Notes: generated by a model not told the origin, from the sequence alone. DNA of 52,843 nt from an uncultured Eubacteriales bacterium (GCA_900318105.1 ONJG01000028.1:1-52843), one strand, 5' to 3'; numbered from the stretch's first letter, positions 36,241 through 44,938 are shown. Numbers and translations are program-made.

Positions 36241-37710
36241 CTATAAAGTGAATGTGTTGCCCTTGGACTTGATATAACACATCATGGTGTTGGTAAGTTT
36301 AGCGGCACTTCTGCTGCTCAGTCTCAGGTGCACTATATCTGCATTTATGTTTTTTGATAAGAGATAGGAGCACGGGGTAAATCTTTCGTCAAATCGTATT
36401 GACAGGCCGGACCCGTCCGATGAGCCGTATACTTTGCCGTATGTATTCCTCAGTGTTCTCAGTAGTGAGCTCTCTTCATTCATAAAGGCATCTACATGAA
36501 GCGTCTCTTTAAAGCTGCATTCATTTAACTCAGCAGCTGCATGGTTATCCATGACAATTCTGTTGAGGAATGTATCATCATAGGCCTGTGACTGAAGCGT
36601 CAGTACAATGGACTTTGATCCTTTTTCAAGATCCATCATACAGTTTATACCGGAAATATCACCTATATCTCTGGATTCGGGTACGGGGTCATTTTCCGTG
36701 AACTTGTATACGCCGCTGTTAATGGTATAAAGGAGCCTTGCCACAAGATCGCCGGTTTGGGCGTTGTAACAGGTGGCTGGGATTTCCTCTTCATTTTCGA
36801 TTATTTCATATGTGTATTTAAATTCCGGATTGTTATTGCTGTATTTTCTTTCAAAATCCCTGATTCGCTGATCCACATATCTGGTATATGAACTCAGTGC
36901 GTAAGAATTAAGAGCGATGGTAATATCCATGGATACGGGATACATGTTTTCATGTGAGAATACATCGAAATCAGCAATCCTGAAGTCGACGGATCTGCTC
37001 TTGAGCCTTGTAAGCAACACTCCCATTTCATATATCGGGCTGGGCTGGTCAGCTATCTCGGGTCCGACTGCGGATGTGTTGATTCCGCTGATGTGAATCT
37101 TTATTGCAGAGTCGTGATCGTTTTTCTCGGTATCGGACGGGATGATAATCTCCGAAACGGATTCTGCATATGAGTTGACAGAAGCATAGGCCCTGGGACC
37201 GTAATCGAGATATATAAGCTTGGATTTTTTTCCTATGTATTTATCGCTGAGTTTTTTGAATCCGTAATTTGTCTCCATTTCATTGTTTGCGAAGATGACA
37301 GTCTTGCGACCTGAGTTCAGTTCAGTTGCGGCAATCGACGCTGCAGATGCCAGAAGCTCCGCGTTTTCATGAGCCGTCAGGTAATTAATGCCGACTATGA
37401 TAACTGTAGGAGTCACGTTTTTCTTTCGCTCAATCGCAGGAGTGTCAAAGATAATATTTCCCGCAGAATCAACTTTGTACTCAAGAGCATTCTCATCTGC
37501 CCAATCAGTAATAAAAGAAGACAGCTGCTTCTGACTCGCAAATGAACCGGATTCAGATACACTTGCAACTCTGTCTGCAAAGTCGTTAAAAACAGCTCTG
37601 TCCAGAACTTTGTATCTGTTGGCCATGTGATATAGATACAGCGAACCAATTACAGCTATTACGGCCAGAATTACCAGCCAGAATTTATATGATTTCAGAT
37701 ATTTCTTCAT
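36241..37710 (-). CDS. Membrane-anchored M20C (PepD)-like protein lacking the metal-binding residues
   Basis: A 489-residue protein with one N-terminal membrane segment (about 10-28) and a large outside domain. Its layout resembles the M20C aminoacyl-histidine dipeptidase group: LEYKVDSAGNIIFDTPA matches the entry strand before the catalytic motif, and IKIHISGI, MYPVSMDITIAL and YVDQRIRDFERKY resemble the lid-domain pattern. Where active enzymes have GHxDMV this protein reads VGINYL, and no later HAGLECG-type motif is visible, so the zinc site appears lost. This homology is my reading, not a search result. The predicted transcript starts about three bases before the ATG and no ribosome-binding site is seen. 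It lies directly upstream of the PBP gene. Confidence 0.6.
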   Translation of the reverse strand: MKKYLKSYKFWLVILAVIAVIGSLYLYHMANRYKVLDRAVFNDFADRVASVSESGSFASQKQLSSFITDWADENALEYKVDSAGNIIFDTPAIERKKNVTPTVIIVGINYLTAHENAELLASAASIAATELNSGRKTVIFANNEMETNYGFKKLSDKYIGKKSKLIYLDYGPRAYASVNSYAESVSEIIIPSDTEKNDHDSAIKIHISGINTSAVGPEIADQPSPIYEMGVLLTRLKSRSVDFRIADFDVFSHENMYPVSMDITIALNSYALSSYTRYVDQRIRDFERKYSNNNPEFKYTYEIIENEEEIPATCYNAQTGDLVARLLYTINSGVYKFTENDPVPESRDIGDISGINCMMDLEKGSKSIVLTLQSQAYDDTFLNRIVMDNHAAAELNECSFKETLHVDAFMNEESSLLRTLRNTYGKVYGSSDGSGLSIRFDERFTPCSYLLSKNINADIVHLRLSSRSAAKLTNTMMCYIKSKGNTFTL

Positions 37711-37719
37711 ACGTAATGC

Positions 37720-37748
37720 ATTTTACCATTAATCGTAAAAAAATTGAA
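37720..37748 (-). promoter_or_regulatory. Candidate promoter giving a near-leaderless transcript
   Basis: On the minus strand: TTCAAT (37743-37748), 17-base spacer, TAAAAT (37720-37725). Transcription would start within a few bases of the ATG at 37710, which has no Shine-Dalgarno sequence. Confidence 0.42.
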
Positions 37749-37758
37749 TAATTTACCC

Positions 37759-37788
37759 TTGCAAATACTTGTTTCATTGTGATATTAT
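37759..37788 (+). promoter_or_regulatory. Candidate promoter of rpmB
   Basis: TTGCAA (37759-37764), 18-base spacer, TATTAT (37783-37788). The leader then contains a small hairpin GCGTT-TGAA-AACGC (37795-37808) before the ribosome-binding site. Confidence 0.6.
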
Positions 37789-37840
37789 AGCGGGGCGTTT
37801 GAAAACGCAGATTAACGAAATTATAAAGGAGGTGCGGCAA

Positions 37841-38032
37841 ATGTCCAGAAAATGTGAAGTATGCGGCAAAGGTCAGACATCAGGAAACGCAGTCTCTCAC
37901 TCCAACATTCATACAAAAAGAAAATGGAACGCCAATATCCAGTCCGTAAGGATCAACGATAACGGCAGAGTCAGAAGAGCAAATGTCTGCACAAGCTGTC
38001 TCAGATCGGGCAAGGTCAACCGTGCCGTCTGA
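37841..38032 (+). CDS. rpmB: 50S ribosomal protein L28
   Basis: A 63-residue ribosomal protein. MSRKCEVCGKGQTSGNAVSH and the later CTSCLRSGKV give the four-cysteine zinc-binding form of L28. The frame opens earlier at 37769, but AAAGGAGGT (37825-37833) and family length fix the start at 37841. A terminator follows; the Asp23 gene then begins the next unit. Confidence 0.97.
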   Translation: MSRKCEVCGKGQTSGNAVSHSNIHTKRKWNANIQSVRINDNGRVRRANVCTSCLRSGKVNRAV

Positions 38033-38048
38033 TAAGCATAACAAAGGG

Positions 38049-38080
38049 AGTCTTGAGCATCGGTTCAAGGCTTTTTGTTT
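38049..38080 (+). terminator. Intrinsic terminator after rpmB
   Basis: AGTCTTGA and TCAAGGCT pair (one G-U) around an 8-base loop, followed by TTTTTGTTTT. Confidence 0.78.
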
Positions 38081-38109
38081 TGCCTGAATTACGTTAAAAT
38101 GTAAATATC

Positions 38110-38511
38110 ATGGCAGTAATAGAGAGAAATGAATACGGCGCAGTAGGCGTCAACAAAAGCGTTATTGAAAAGATGATAATAGAGGATCTGCTGGAATTGT
38201 CAGATTCGCTTATATTGTGCAATAAAAAAGGAAAGCCCATAAAAGAAAAGCCGACCCCATGGATAGACCCGGATCAGTATGATGCAATTGAGGTCACCGA
38301 CAAAAGAGGAGAGGTGGACGTAAAGATATACATAATAGCAAGACACGGAAGCAATATATCCAAACTGTCCGATAAAATATTTGATTCCATAGGGCAGACG
38401 TTTGAGCTTCTGAGACTTGACAAGCCTTCAAGCATCAACGTCAAGGTCAGGGGCATAATGTCCAATGAACTTGTTAAAAGAAACATAGAGGTAGTTAGGA
38501 AGAATGGCTGA
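38110..38511 (+). CDS. Asp23/Gls24 family protein (YloU-like)
   Basis: A 133-residue protein. It begins IERNEYGAVGVNKSVIEKMI, where the family has a tyrosine-glycine-x-[IV] start, and ends with VDVKIYIIARHGSNISKLSD and NVKVRGI, matching the Asp23 beta-alpha repeat. Residues 30-65 (KKGKPIKEKPTPWIDPDQ) form an unusual insert. Asp23 proteins lie at the membrane or envelope interface, and their role is unclear. rpmB-yloU-yloV-recG is the Bacillus order; here the yloV/fakA gene between yloU and recG is missing and the reading frame overlaps recG by eight bases. Confidence 0.78.
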   Translation: MAVIERNEYGAVGVNKSVIEKMIIEDLLELSDSLILCNKKGKPIKEKPTPWIDPDQYDAIEVTDKRGEVDVKIYIIARHGSNISKLSDKIFDSIGQTFELLRLDKPSSINVKVRGIMSNELVKRNIEVVRKNG

Positions 38512-40543
38512 GATTCTGAGTCCGGGCAATGATATCACAGGGCTTAAGGGAATAGGCGCAAAGAAAAAGGAGCAGCTCAATCAGGCAGGTATCTATACAG
38601 TTGAAGACCTGCTTGAGTATTATCCTGTCAAGTATAAGGACAGAAGAAACATAATCAAGGCAATCGATGCCGGAGCAGACAGAGACAGCCTCGTTGCGGG
38701 AGAACTTCTTAAAATCCAGATAAGACCCTTATCGGGAAAAAGATCTATGATTACCTGCACCCTGAGAGATGAGAGCTGTTATTTTTATGCGACTTTCTTT
38801 AACATGCCTTATCTGAGAAACACGCTAAAAATAGGTCAAAGATATGTCCTGTTCGGAAGGATGAGACCCCGAAACGGCAGCAAAACATGGATAAATCCCG
38901 AGATGTCGCAGGAAGGCGGGGAGAGGGATAAACGAGGAATAATACCGGTGTACAGGCACAGCGCCGGCCTGACGGATACTAATCTGAGAAAATGGGTCGC
39001 AGAAGCCCTGGCGTCTGCTGAGATAGACGACGAGTGGATAGACCCTGAGATAGTCAGCAATAGAAAGCTCGCGGGCAGGAAATTCGCTTTTTACAATATT
39101 CATTTTCCTGCATCAGAGCAGCATTATAAAACCGCAAAATACAGACTGAATTATGAAACCATGCTCATGTATCAGCTGGCTGTCAGAATGAGCAGGCTCA
39201 TAAATGAGAAAGGTGATCTTGATGCGTCGGTTCCGGATCATCCCGCGGATGAATTCATAGAATCTCTTCCGTTCAGACTCACCGAAGATCAGATTAAATG
39301 CATAGATGAGATATATTCCGATCTTTCTTTGAGAAGACCGATGAACAGACTCGTTCAGGGAGATGTGGGCTCGGGAAAAACCGTGGTAGCTGAGGTCGCA
39401 ATGTACAGATGTGCGTCAGTAGGGATGCAGTCTGCGATGATGGCGCCTACTGAAATACTTGCAAGGCAGCATTATAAAAAAATGGAAAGCGATTTTGAGC
39501 CTTTTGGTATAAAATGCGCTCTTCTTATAAGCGGAATGAAAGCTTCTGAAAGAAGGGACGTGATAAATCGTACTGCATCGGGAGAGATAGACGTACTGAT
39601 AGGAACACACGCGCTTATACAAAAGGAAGTTGTTTTCAAAAACCTCGCTCTTGTTATCACCGATGAGCAGCACAGATTCGGAGTTGACCAGAGAAAAGCC
39701 CTTATGAATAAAACAAGAGCTGCCAATGTATGCGTAATGTCGGCAACCCCGATACCGAGGACCCTTGCAAATACTGTATTCGGTGACATGGATTTCAGCA
39801 TTATAAGATCAATGCCTGGAGGCAGAAAGAAGATAATCACAAGAGCGCTTGATAAAAGCGGCAGAGAGAGGGCTTATATAAGTGTCAGAGAAGAACTGGA
39901 CAAAGGTCATCTTGCATATATAATCGCACCGAGCATCGACAGCGAGGAGGACGATATGCTGTCGGTTAACAGACTTTATGAAGAAATTAAGGAAAGGTTT
40001 CCCGGCTTCAAATCAGCACTTCTGCACGGCAGGCTTAAAAGCGAAGAAAAAGAGTCTATTATGAAAGACTTTGCCGGGGGCAGGGTGCGGATACTGGTCT
40101 CTACAATAGTAATAGAGGTAGGAATAGACGTTCCCGAGGCCACGGTGATGGTTATAGAAAACTCGGAGAGGTTCGGCCTGGCGCAGATGCACCAGCTAAG
40201 AGGCAGGGTCGGAAGGTCAGATCTTCAGTCATATTGCTACGTAATCAACTACAGCAAAACCGAGACTGCAGAAGCCAGAGCACGGGCGATGGCGGAGATA
40301 AGCGATGGTTTTGAAATCAGCGAAGTGGATTACGAGCTGAGAGGTCCGGGGGATATAATGGGTACGGTTCAGTCCGGAAATCTCAATTCAGATATTCTGA
40401 TGCTCTCCCGGAATACAGAGCTTCTTGAGGCCGCAATCGAAGATGCCGATAGAATAATAAATACAGAAACGAAAACAGATATGGAATACGCATACGATCA
40501 TATTATGCGTGATGCGGCAAGCGATAATTCAGATATTATTTAA
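38504..40543 (+). CDS. recG: ATP-dependent DNA helicase RecG
   Basis: A 679-residue helicase that remodels stalled forks and junctions. The N-terminal wedge domain (about 1-250) has LKGIGAKKKEQLNQAGIYTV and YPVKYKDRR. The helicase has Walker A GDVGSGKTV (near 286), DEQHRFG, MSATPIPRTLA, and the C-terminal motifs LLHGRLKSEEK and QLRGRVGRS. The length is normal. It starts within the Asp23 gene. Its stop codon forms the first bases of repeat copy C. Confidence 0.97.
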   Translation: MAEILSPGNDITGLKGIGAKKKEQLNQAGIYTVEDLLEYYPVKYKDRRNIIKAIDAGADRDSLVAGELLKIQIRPLSGKRSMITCTLRDESCYFYATFFNMPYLRNTLKIGQRYVLFGRMRPRNGSKTWINPEMSQEGGERDKRGIIPVYRHSAGLTDTNLRKWVAEALASAEIDDEWIDPEIVSNRKLAGRKFAFYNIHFPASEQHYKTAKYRLNYETMLMYQLAVRMSRLINEKGDLDASVPDHPADEFIESLPFRLTEDQIKCIDEIYSDLSLRRPMNRLVQGDVGSGKTVVAEVAMYRCASVGMQSAMMAPTEILARQHYKKMESDFEPFGIKCALLISGMKASERRDVINRTASGEIDVLIGTHALIQKEVVFKNLALVITDEQHRFGVDQRKALMNKTRAANVCVMSATPIPRTLANTVFGDMDFSIIRSMPGGRKKIITRALDKSGRERAYISVREELDKGHLAYIIAPSIDSEEDDMLSVNRLYEEIKERFPGFKSALLHGRLKSEEKESIMKDFAGGRVRILVSTIVIEVGIDVPEATVMVIENSERFGLAQMHQLRGRVGRSDLQSYCYVINYSKTETAEARARAMAEISDGFEISEVDYELRGPGDIMGTVQSGNLNSDILMLSRNTELLEAAIEDADRIINTETKTDMEYAYDHIMRDAASDNSDII

Positions 40544-40569
40544 GATTCTTCGCTTCGCTCAGAATGACA
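40542..40569 (-). repeat. Interspersed hairpin repeat, copy C (inverted)
   Basis: AAGATTCTTCGC-TTCGCTCAGAATGACA. Compared with copy B, one stem pair has changed from C:G to T:A on both arms (ATCCT/AGGAT to ATTCT/AGAAT), keeping the hairpin. It begins inside the TAA stop codon of recG. Confidence 0.87.
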
Positions 40570-40584
40570 TAAGAGGAAGATATT

Positions 40585-41154
40585 ATGAAGATCAGTTCAG
40601 GAAAGTACAAGTACAGAAACATAGAGCTTCCGAAAGGAATAAGGCCGACAACAGGTAAAGTCAGAGAGGCGGTCATCAGCATGGTGATGCCCTGGCTTGA
40701 CGGGGCCTTGGTGATGGATATGTTTGCAGGATCCGGCGCTCTCGGTCTTGAATCATTGTCAAGAGGGGCGGCTCATTGTTATTTTTGCGAGTCGTCAAGA
40801 GCAAACAGCAAAGTCCTCATATCCAATATAGCTGAATGCGAGGCAGGAGAGTGTTCGACCGTATATAACTCGGACTATCAGGCTGCCATTTCAAGGCTCG
40901 GAAGCCTTGGATTAACACTTGATGTGGTGTTTATGGATCCGCCCTATGAGGAGCTGTCATACTACGAAAAGGGTATGAATATGCTGCAGGATGAGGGGCT
41001 TCTTGATGAGGGAAGCCTCGTAGTCGCAGAGCATCTGTACGATAATAAATTATCCGACACTTATGGTTTTCTCCACAGAATCAAAGAAAAGAGATACGGC
41101 AACATAGGAGTCGATGTATATATTTATGAAAAGAGGGCTCAGGAAGAAGAGTGA
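40585..41154 (+). CDS. rsmD: 16S rRNA (guanine-966-N2)-methyltransferase RsmD
   Basis: A 189-residue SAM-dependent methyltransferase. RPTTGKVREAVISMV, VMDMFAGSGALGLESLSRGA (SAM motif) and the N2-methylating motif FMDPPYEEL are all present. GAGGAAG precedes the ATG. It is followed by coaD, the usual Firmicutes pair, with a 56-base gap. Confidence 0.96.
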   Translation: MKISSGKYKYRNIELPKGIRPTTGKVREAVISMVMPWLDGALVMDMFAGSGALGLESLSRGAAHCYFCESSRANSKVLISNIAECEAGECSTVYNSDYQAAISRLGSLGLTLDVVFMDPPYEELSYYEKGMNMLQDEGLLDEGSLVVAEHLYDNKLSDTYGFLHRIKEKRYGNIGVDVYIYEKRAQEEE

Positions 41155-41210
41155 ATTCTTGATAATAGGCTTATGTTTTGCTAATATCTAATGAGTGAGG
41201 AACAAGCTTA

Positions 41211-41705
41211 ATGGAAAGAAAAGCTCTGTATGCAGGTTCTTTCGATCCTGTTACAAACGGACATCTTAATATTATCGAAAGGGCCGCGGGAATGTTCGAT
41301 TCCCTGACGGTGGCCATAGTGGTAAATCCCAACAAGAAATGCCTTTTCACAGTTGACGAAAGGGTTGAAATTGCAAAGGAAGTCACTAAACATCTTCCCA
41401 ATGTGCATGTTGACAAGTTCAGCGGGCTTCTTGCGGATTATGTCAATGCAGGTGGATTTGCCGCTGTTGTAAGAGGGCTCAGGGTTACGACCGATTTTGA
41501 AAACGAGCTTCAGATGGCACAGATGAACGCCAGGCTTTTTAAAGGAAGTACCGAAACCGTATTTCTTATGACAGACCCCAATTATTCATTCATAAGCTCC
41601 AGCCTCATCAAGGAAGTAGCAACTCTCGGGGGCGAGGTATCCGGCCTGGTTCCGGATTACGTAGTCCTCAGAATTGAAAATAAATTACAGGAGGAATCAA
41701 AATGA
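41211..41705 (+). CDS. coaD: Phosphopantetheine adenylyltransferase
   Basis: A 164-residue nucleotidyltransferase making dephospho-CoA from 4'-phosphopantetheine and ATP. LYAGSFDPVTNGHLNIIERA carries the TxGH site, RGLRVTTDFENELQMAQMN the substrate loop, and YSFISSSLIKEVA the ISSS motif. GTGAGGAAC precedes the ATG. It overlaps the next gene by four bases. Confidence 0.97.
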   Translation: MERKALYAGSFDPVTNGHLNIIERAAGMFDSLTVAIVVNPNKKCLFTVDERVEIAKEVTKHLPNVHVDKFSGLLADYVNAGGFAAVVRGLRVTTDFENELQMAQMNARLFKGSTETVFLMTDPNYSFISSSLIKEVATLGGEVSGLVPDYVVLRIENKLQEESK

Positions 41706-42304
41706 AAGATGACAGCATCAAATTAATGTCACTTCTCGAAGAACTCGAAGACCTGATTACTTCATCGAGCAAGATGCCGTTTTCCGAAAAAGGCATCATC
41801 GATCTCGATGTGGCACAGAAGATAATGGAGGACATACGCCTCAATCTTCCGCGTGATATACAGCAGGCCAAATGGCTCAACTCTGAAAAAGACCGCATTA
41901 TAAGCGAGGCCAAGAGAGAGTACAACAGAATGATCAATGAGGCCAAGGATCAGGTTGAGTACCTTGTGAACAACAACAACATCACAAAGGATGCCCAAAA
42001 GAGAGCCGATGCCCTCATCAAGGAAGCCGAAAATCATGCCAACTACATGAAATACAGATCTTACGAGTATATCGATCAGCTCCTGTATGATATGCAAAAT
42101 GATATTGCAAGTGTCGGAGGTTCATATATAGAGCCGATGACAGAGTACTTCAATCAGATGCTCAGCAGCATCAATGCAAGAGTTAATCAGAATCGTCAGG
42201 AGATGAAGACGCTTGCAGAGCGTGTACAGGTAGGAGATTCGGATTTTGCAGACAGCGCGGCAGCTGAGAGCATGGATGCCGAAGAAGCGGACGACGAACT
42301 GTAA
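41702..42304 (+). CDS. Coiled-coil protein of the coaD-tmcAL cluster (DivIVA/ATPase-subunit-like)
   Basis: A 200-residue soluble, highly charged protein, mostly helical. Residues about 55-150 (AKWLNSEKDRIISEAKREYN onwards) form a probable long coiled coil, with short flanks and an acidic C-terminus (SMDAEEADDEL). Similar proteins sit between coaD and tmcAL in many Clostridia and are often labelled ATPase or DivIVA-like without proof. CAGGAGG and an ATGA overlap couple it to coaD. No function is assigned. Confidence 0.82.
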   Translation: MKDDSIKLMSLLEELEDLITSSSKMPFSEKGIIDLDVAQKIMEDIRLNLPRDIQQAKWLNSEKDRIISEAKREYNRMINEAKDQVEYLVNNNNITKDAQKRADALIKEAENHANYMKYRSYEYIDQLLYDMQNDIASVGGSYIEPMTEYFNQMLSSINARVNQNRQEMKTLAERVQVGDSDFADSAAAESMDAEEADDEL

Positions 42305-42378
42305 AGTCAGCTTATATCTGAGATTATTCGGTGGGGTTTGCCTTGTGCAAGCCCCATATTAATAGGCGGAGAGTTGTA

Positions 42379-43608
42379 ATGAAGGCATGCGGAATTGTTG
42401 CGGAGTTCAATCCTCTTCATAACGGGCATGAATACATAATGAATGAGGCGCGGAGACTTACAGGCTGCGACGCTCTTGTGATTGCAATGAGCGGAGATTA
42501 TGTGCAGCGAGGCGAGCCTGCGATTCTCGATAAGTGGTCAAGGTGCAGGGCTGCTCTGTCCTCCGGTGCGGACCTCGTTATTGAAATCCCCGTTGTACAT
42601 TGCCTGGGAAATGCAGGACGGTATGCAGGGGCTGCGGTTTCGCTGCTTGAGTCGCTCGGCTGTATGCAACACATATGCTGCGGCAGTGGCAGTGGGGACA
42701 GGTCGTCTCTGATTAAAGCGTCGGGTTTCATAAAAGACAACAAGGACGAGATTTTGAAAAGAATCGCCGCAGACATCAAATCAGGCAATTCATACCCGGT
42801 TGCGAGGGAGAATGCAATAAAAGAGCTGATGACTGACGAAGATGATTTTGATCCGGACGTGCTCAACAATCCCAACGATATTCTGACGCTTGAATATATG
42901 ATTGCGGCATGCGATGCCGAGGTGATCACTGTAAAAAGAACAGGCGCGGACTATTCGGATGCTTTTGACAACAAACATGAATACCAGAGCGCGGGCGGAA
43001 TCAGAAAGCTTTTTTCTGAACTGGAGAAAGACGATGCTCTATTGAAAATCAAGGAGTATGTGCCGCCGGCTTCTCTGGAAGAAATGGAGGATTCAATTCT
43101 TACATCGGCGGATGACTTGACGGATATACTTAGATATTCGGTTATAAATTCATCTGCGGACGAAATAGAGAACTGTCCCTCCGGAGGCGAAGGCCTGGGT
43201 CATCTCCTGAAACAAGCGGTTATGAGATACGACAGCATGAACGATATAATAATGCACTGCAAATCAAAGAGGTATACCTATACCAGGATATCCAGACTCT
43301 GCATGCAGCATATACTCGGGGTAGACAGGGCGATGCAGTCTCTCACGCCCGGATACATCAGGGTGCTCGGATTCAGTGAAAAGGGGAGGAGCCTGCTTTC
43401 TCACATAAAGAGAGAGGAGATAGCAAAGCTCCCCATAATAACAAATATAAACAAAGAAGGGCAGCTGCCTGACGATTCGTCAAGGCTGATGCTTGAAATG
43501 GATATAAAAGCTTCGGACATATATAATCTTGCAAGCGGACGGAATCTGACAGCCTGCTCAGACAAGGTAATGACGCCTGTTATCTATAAGCAGACAGAAA
43601 TTTTATAA
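42379..43608 (+). CDS. tmcAL: tRNA(Met) cytidine acetate ligase (TmcAL/YlbM)
   Basis: A 409-residue protein that uses acetate and ATP to make N4-acetylcytidine at the wobble base of elongator tRNA-Met. The nucleotidyltransferase motif is GIVAEFNPLHNGHEYIM, followed by AMSGDYVQRGEPAI. Central and C-terminal domains match the family in length. The frame opens at 42331, but GGCGGAGAG before 42379 and the conserved MKACGIVAEF start decide. An elongator-type CAT tRNA, its likely substrate, lies at 152-227. Confidence 0.92.
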   Translation: MKACGIVAEFNPLHNGHEYIMNEARRLTGCDALVIAMSGDYVQRGEPAILDKWSRCRAALSSGADLVIEIPVVHCLGNAGRYAGAAVSLLESLGCMQHICCGSGSGDRSSLIKASGFIKDNKDEILKRIAADIKSGNSYPVARENAIKELMTDEDDFDPDVLNNPNDILTLEYMIAACDAEVITVKRTGADYSDAFDNKHEYQSAGGIRKLFSELEKDDALLKIKEYVPPASLEEMEDSILTSADDLTDILRYSVINSSADEIENCPSGGEGLGHLLKQAVMRYDSMNDIIMHCKSKRYTYTRISRLCMQHILGVDRAMQSLTPGYIRVLGFSEKGRSLLSHIKREEIAKLPIITNINKEGQLPDDSSRLMLEMDIKASDIYNLASGRNLTACSDKVMTPVIYKQTEIL

Positions 43609-43673
43609 AATTATTGATTTTTGTTGTAGATTTTGTTTTAATTTTGTGGTACATTATGTGCGTTGCATATTTA

Positions 43674-43750
43674 CGGGGTGTGGCTCAGCTTGGTAGAGCG
43701 CTTCGTTCGGGACGAAGAGGTCGCGTGTTCAAATCTCGTCACCCCGACCA
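43674..43750 (+). tRNA. tRNA-Pro (anticodon CGG)
   Basis: A 77-base cloverleaf with acceptor CGGGGTG / CACCCCG, discriminator A and encoded CCA. The anticodon loop TTCGGGA gives CGG. It ends 31 bases before the rpmF start, with no promoter or terminator visible between them, so tRNA and rpmF mRNA probably share one transcript. Confidence 0.96.
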
Positions 43751-43781
43751 TTTAAAAACCTAAAGCAAGGAGGTGTTGACA

Positions 43782-43961
43782 TTGGCAGTACCTAAAAGAA
43801 AAACATCAAAGGCAAAGACAAGCGGCAGAAAAGCAGCAAACATGAAGAAAAGTGTCACAGGCGTTTCTATTTGCCCGCAGTGCCACGAAGCTAAGCTTCC
43901 GCACAGAGTTTGCCCGAACTGCGGATACTATGACGGACAGGATGTAGTTAACGCAGAGTAA
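43782..43961 (+). CDS. rpmF: 50S ribosomal protein L32
   Basis: A 59-residue zinc-ribbon ribosomal protein. It begins [18 protein letters not shown] and carries ICPQC and VCPNC as the zinc pairs. The start is TTG at 43782: AAGGAGGT (43767-43774) is seven bases upstream, and the next codons match the universal AVPKRK beginning. The usual upstream partner (the DUF177/YceD gene) is absent; a tRNA-Pro takes its place. A terminator follows. Confidence 0.95.
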   Translation: MAVPKRKTSKAKTSGRKAANMKKSVTGVSICPQCHEAKLPHRVCPNCGYYDGQDVVNAE

Positions 43962-43988
43962 TCAAAACAGATTATCCATAGACGGTTG

Positions 43989-44016
43989 GTGCAAGTCGTA
44001 TGGCTTGCACTTTTAA
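43989..44016 (+). terminator. Intrinsic terminator after rpmF
   Basis: GTGCAAG-TCGTATGG-CTTGCAC followed by TTTTAATT. Confidence 0.85.
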
Positions 44017-44030
44017 TTGTCAAATAAAAC

Positions 44031-44059
44031 GTTACAAAATCTACATATTGTAGTATAAT
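44031..44059 (+). promoter_or_regulatory. Promoter of uppP
   Basis: GTTACA (44031-44036), 17-base spacer, TATAAT (44054-44059). Confidence 0.65.
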
Positions 44060-44104
44060 AAAGCGGTTATATACATTATATATGATATTAAGGAGGAAAA
44101 CGCC

Positions 44105-44938
44105 TTGTCCTATATAGAAGCAATAGTACTCGGAATCGTGCAGGGGCTTACTGAATTTTTACCGGTATCGAGCTCCGGCCATCTTTTGATGCTGCAGCAT
44201 TTTTTCGGAATAGAGGCAGATTCTGTTCTGATATTCACTCTGTTGCTTCATGTGGGCACACTGATTTCGGTATTTTTCTGTTACTGGAGAGATATATGGG
44301 AGCTGATCAAAGAGCTCGGGCTGACCATAGCAGATCTCGTAAAGGGCAGGGGTCTCAGATTAAAGGAGAGGCCCGTAAGAAATCTCGGTGTAATGATGAT
44401 TATAGCGAGCATTCCGACGGCAATTATAGGAATCCTTTTCGAAGACTTCTTTGAGAGTTTTTACACGACGCTGCTTCCTACGGGTGTCGGCCTCATCTTT
44501 ACGGGATTTATACTCTGGCTTTCCGAAAGAAAGAAGGATAATCACATTACCGAAGCAGACATGAGCTTCAAACAGGCTCTGGTCATAGGAACCATGCAGG
44601 GTATAGCGATATGCCCCGGCGTATCAAGATCCGGCTCCACGCTTTTCGGAGGACTTGAGAGCGGACTTCAGCGTGACTTTGCAGTCAAGTTCGCATTTCG
44701 CATATCCATACCATCAATTCTGGGCTCGCTCATTTTCGAAGGAGGCTCCGATGCTATGAGCTCTGCAGTCGGAACGAGCATGGGTCCTGTTATCGCAGGA
44801 TGTATAGCCGCAGCGCTGTCCGGCGTGCTGGCCATTAAGACCATGATAGCTGTGGTCAGAAAACTGAGCCTGAGATATTTCTCCATATATGTATGGATAG
44901 TAGGCGCAGCCCTTATCGTTTATACGCTTTTAAAATAA
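44105..44938 (+). CDS. uppP: Undecaprenyl-diphosphatase (UppP/BacA)
   Basis: A 277-residue membrane enzyme that recycles the lipid carrier for wall synthesis and confers basal bacitracin tolerance. GIVQGLTEFLPVSSSGHLLML and GTMQGIAICPGVSRSGST are the two conserved active-site motifs. About seven to eight membrane segments are present. The start is TTG, with AAGGAGGA at good spacing and no ATG at the conserved N-terminus. It is probably its own transcription unit; ftsK follows after 41 bases. Confidence 0.96.
   Translation: MSYIEAIVLGIVQGLTEFLPVSSSGHLLMLQHFFGIEADSVLIFTLLLHVGTLISVFFCYWRDIWELIKELGLTIADLVKGRGLRLKERPVRNLGVMMIIASIPTAIIGILFEDFFESFYTTLLPTGVGLIFTGFILWLSERKKDNHITEADMSFKQALVIGTMQGIAICPGVSRSGSTLFGGLESGLQRDFAVKFAFRISIPSILGSLIFEGGSDAMSSAVGTSMGPVIAGCIAAALSGVLAIKTMIAVVRKLSLRYFSIYVWIVGAALIVYTLLK

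Noticed and set aside
37795..37808. Small hairpin in the rpmB leader as an L28 autoregulatory element
   Set aside because: A five-base-pair hairpin alone is too little to support a regulatory RNA; noted only within the promoter entry.
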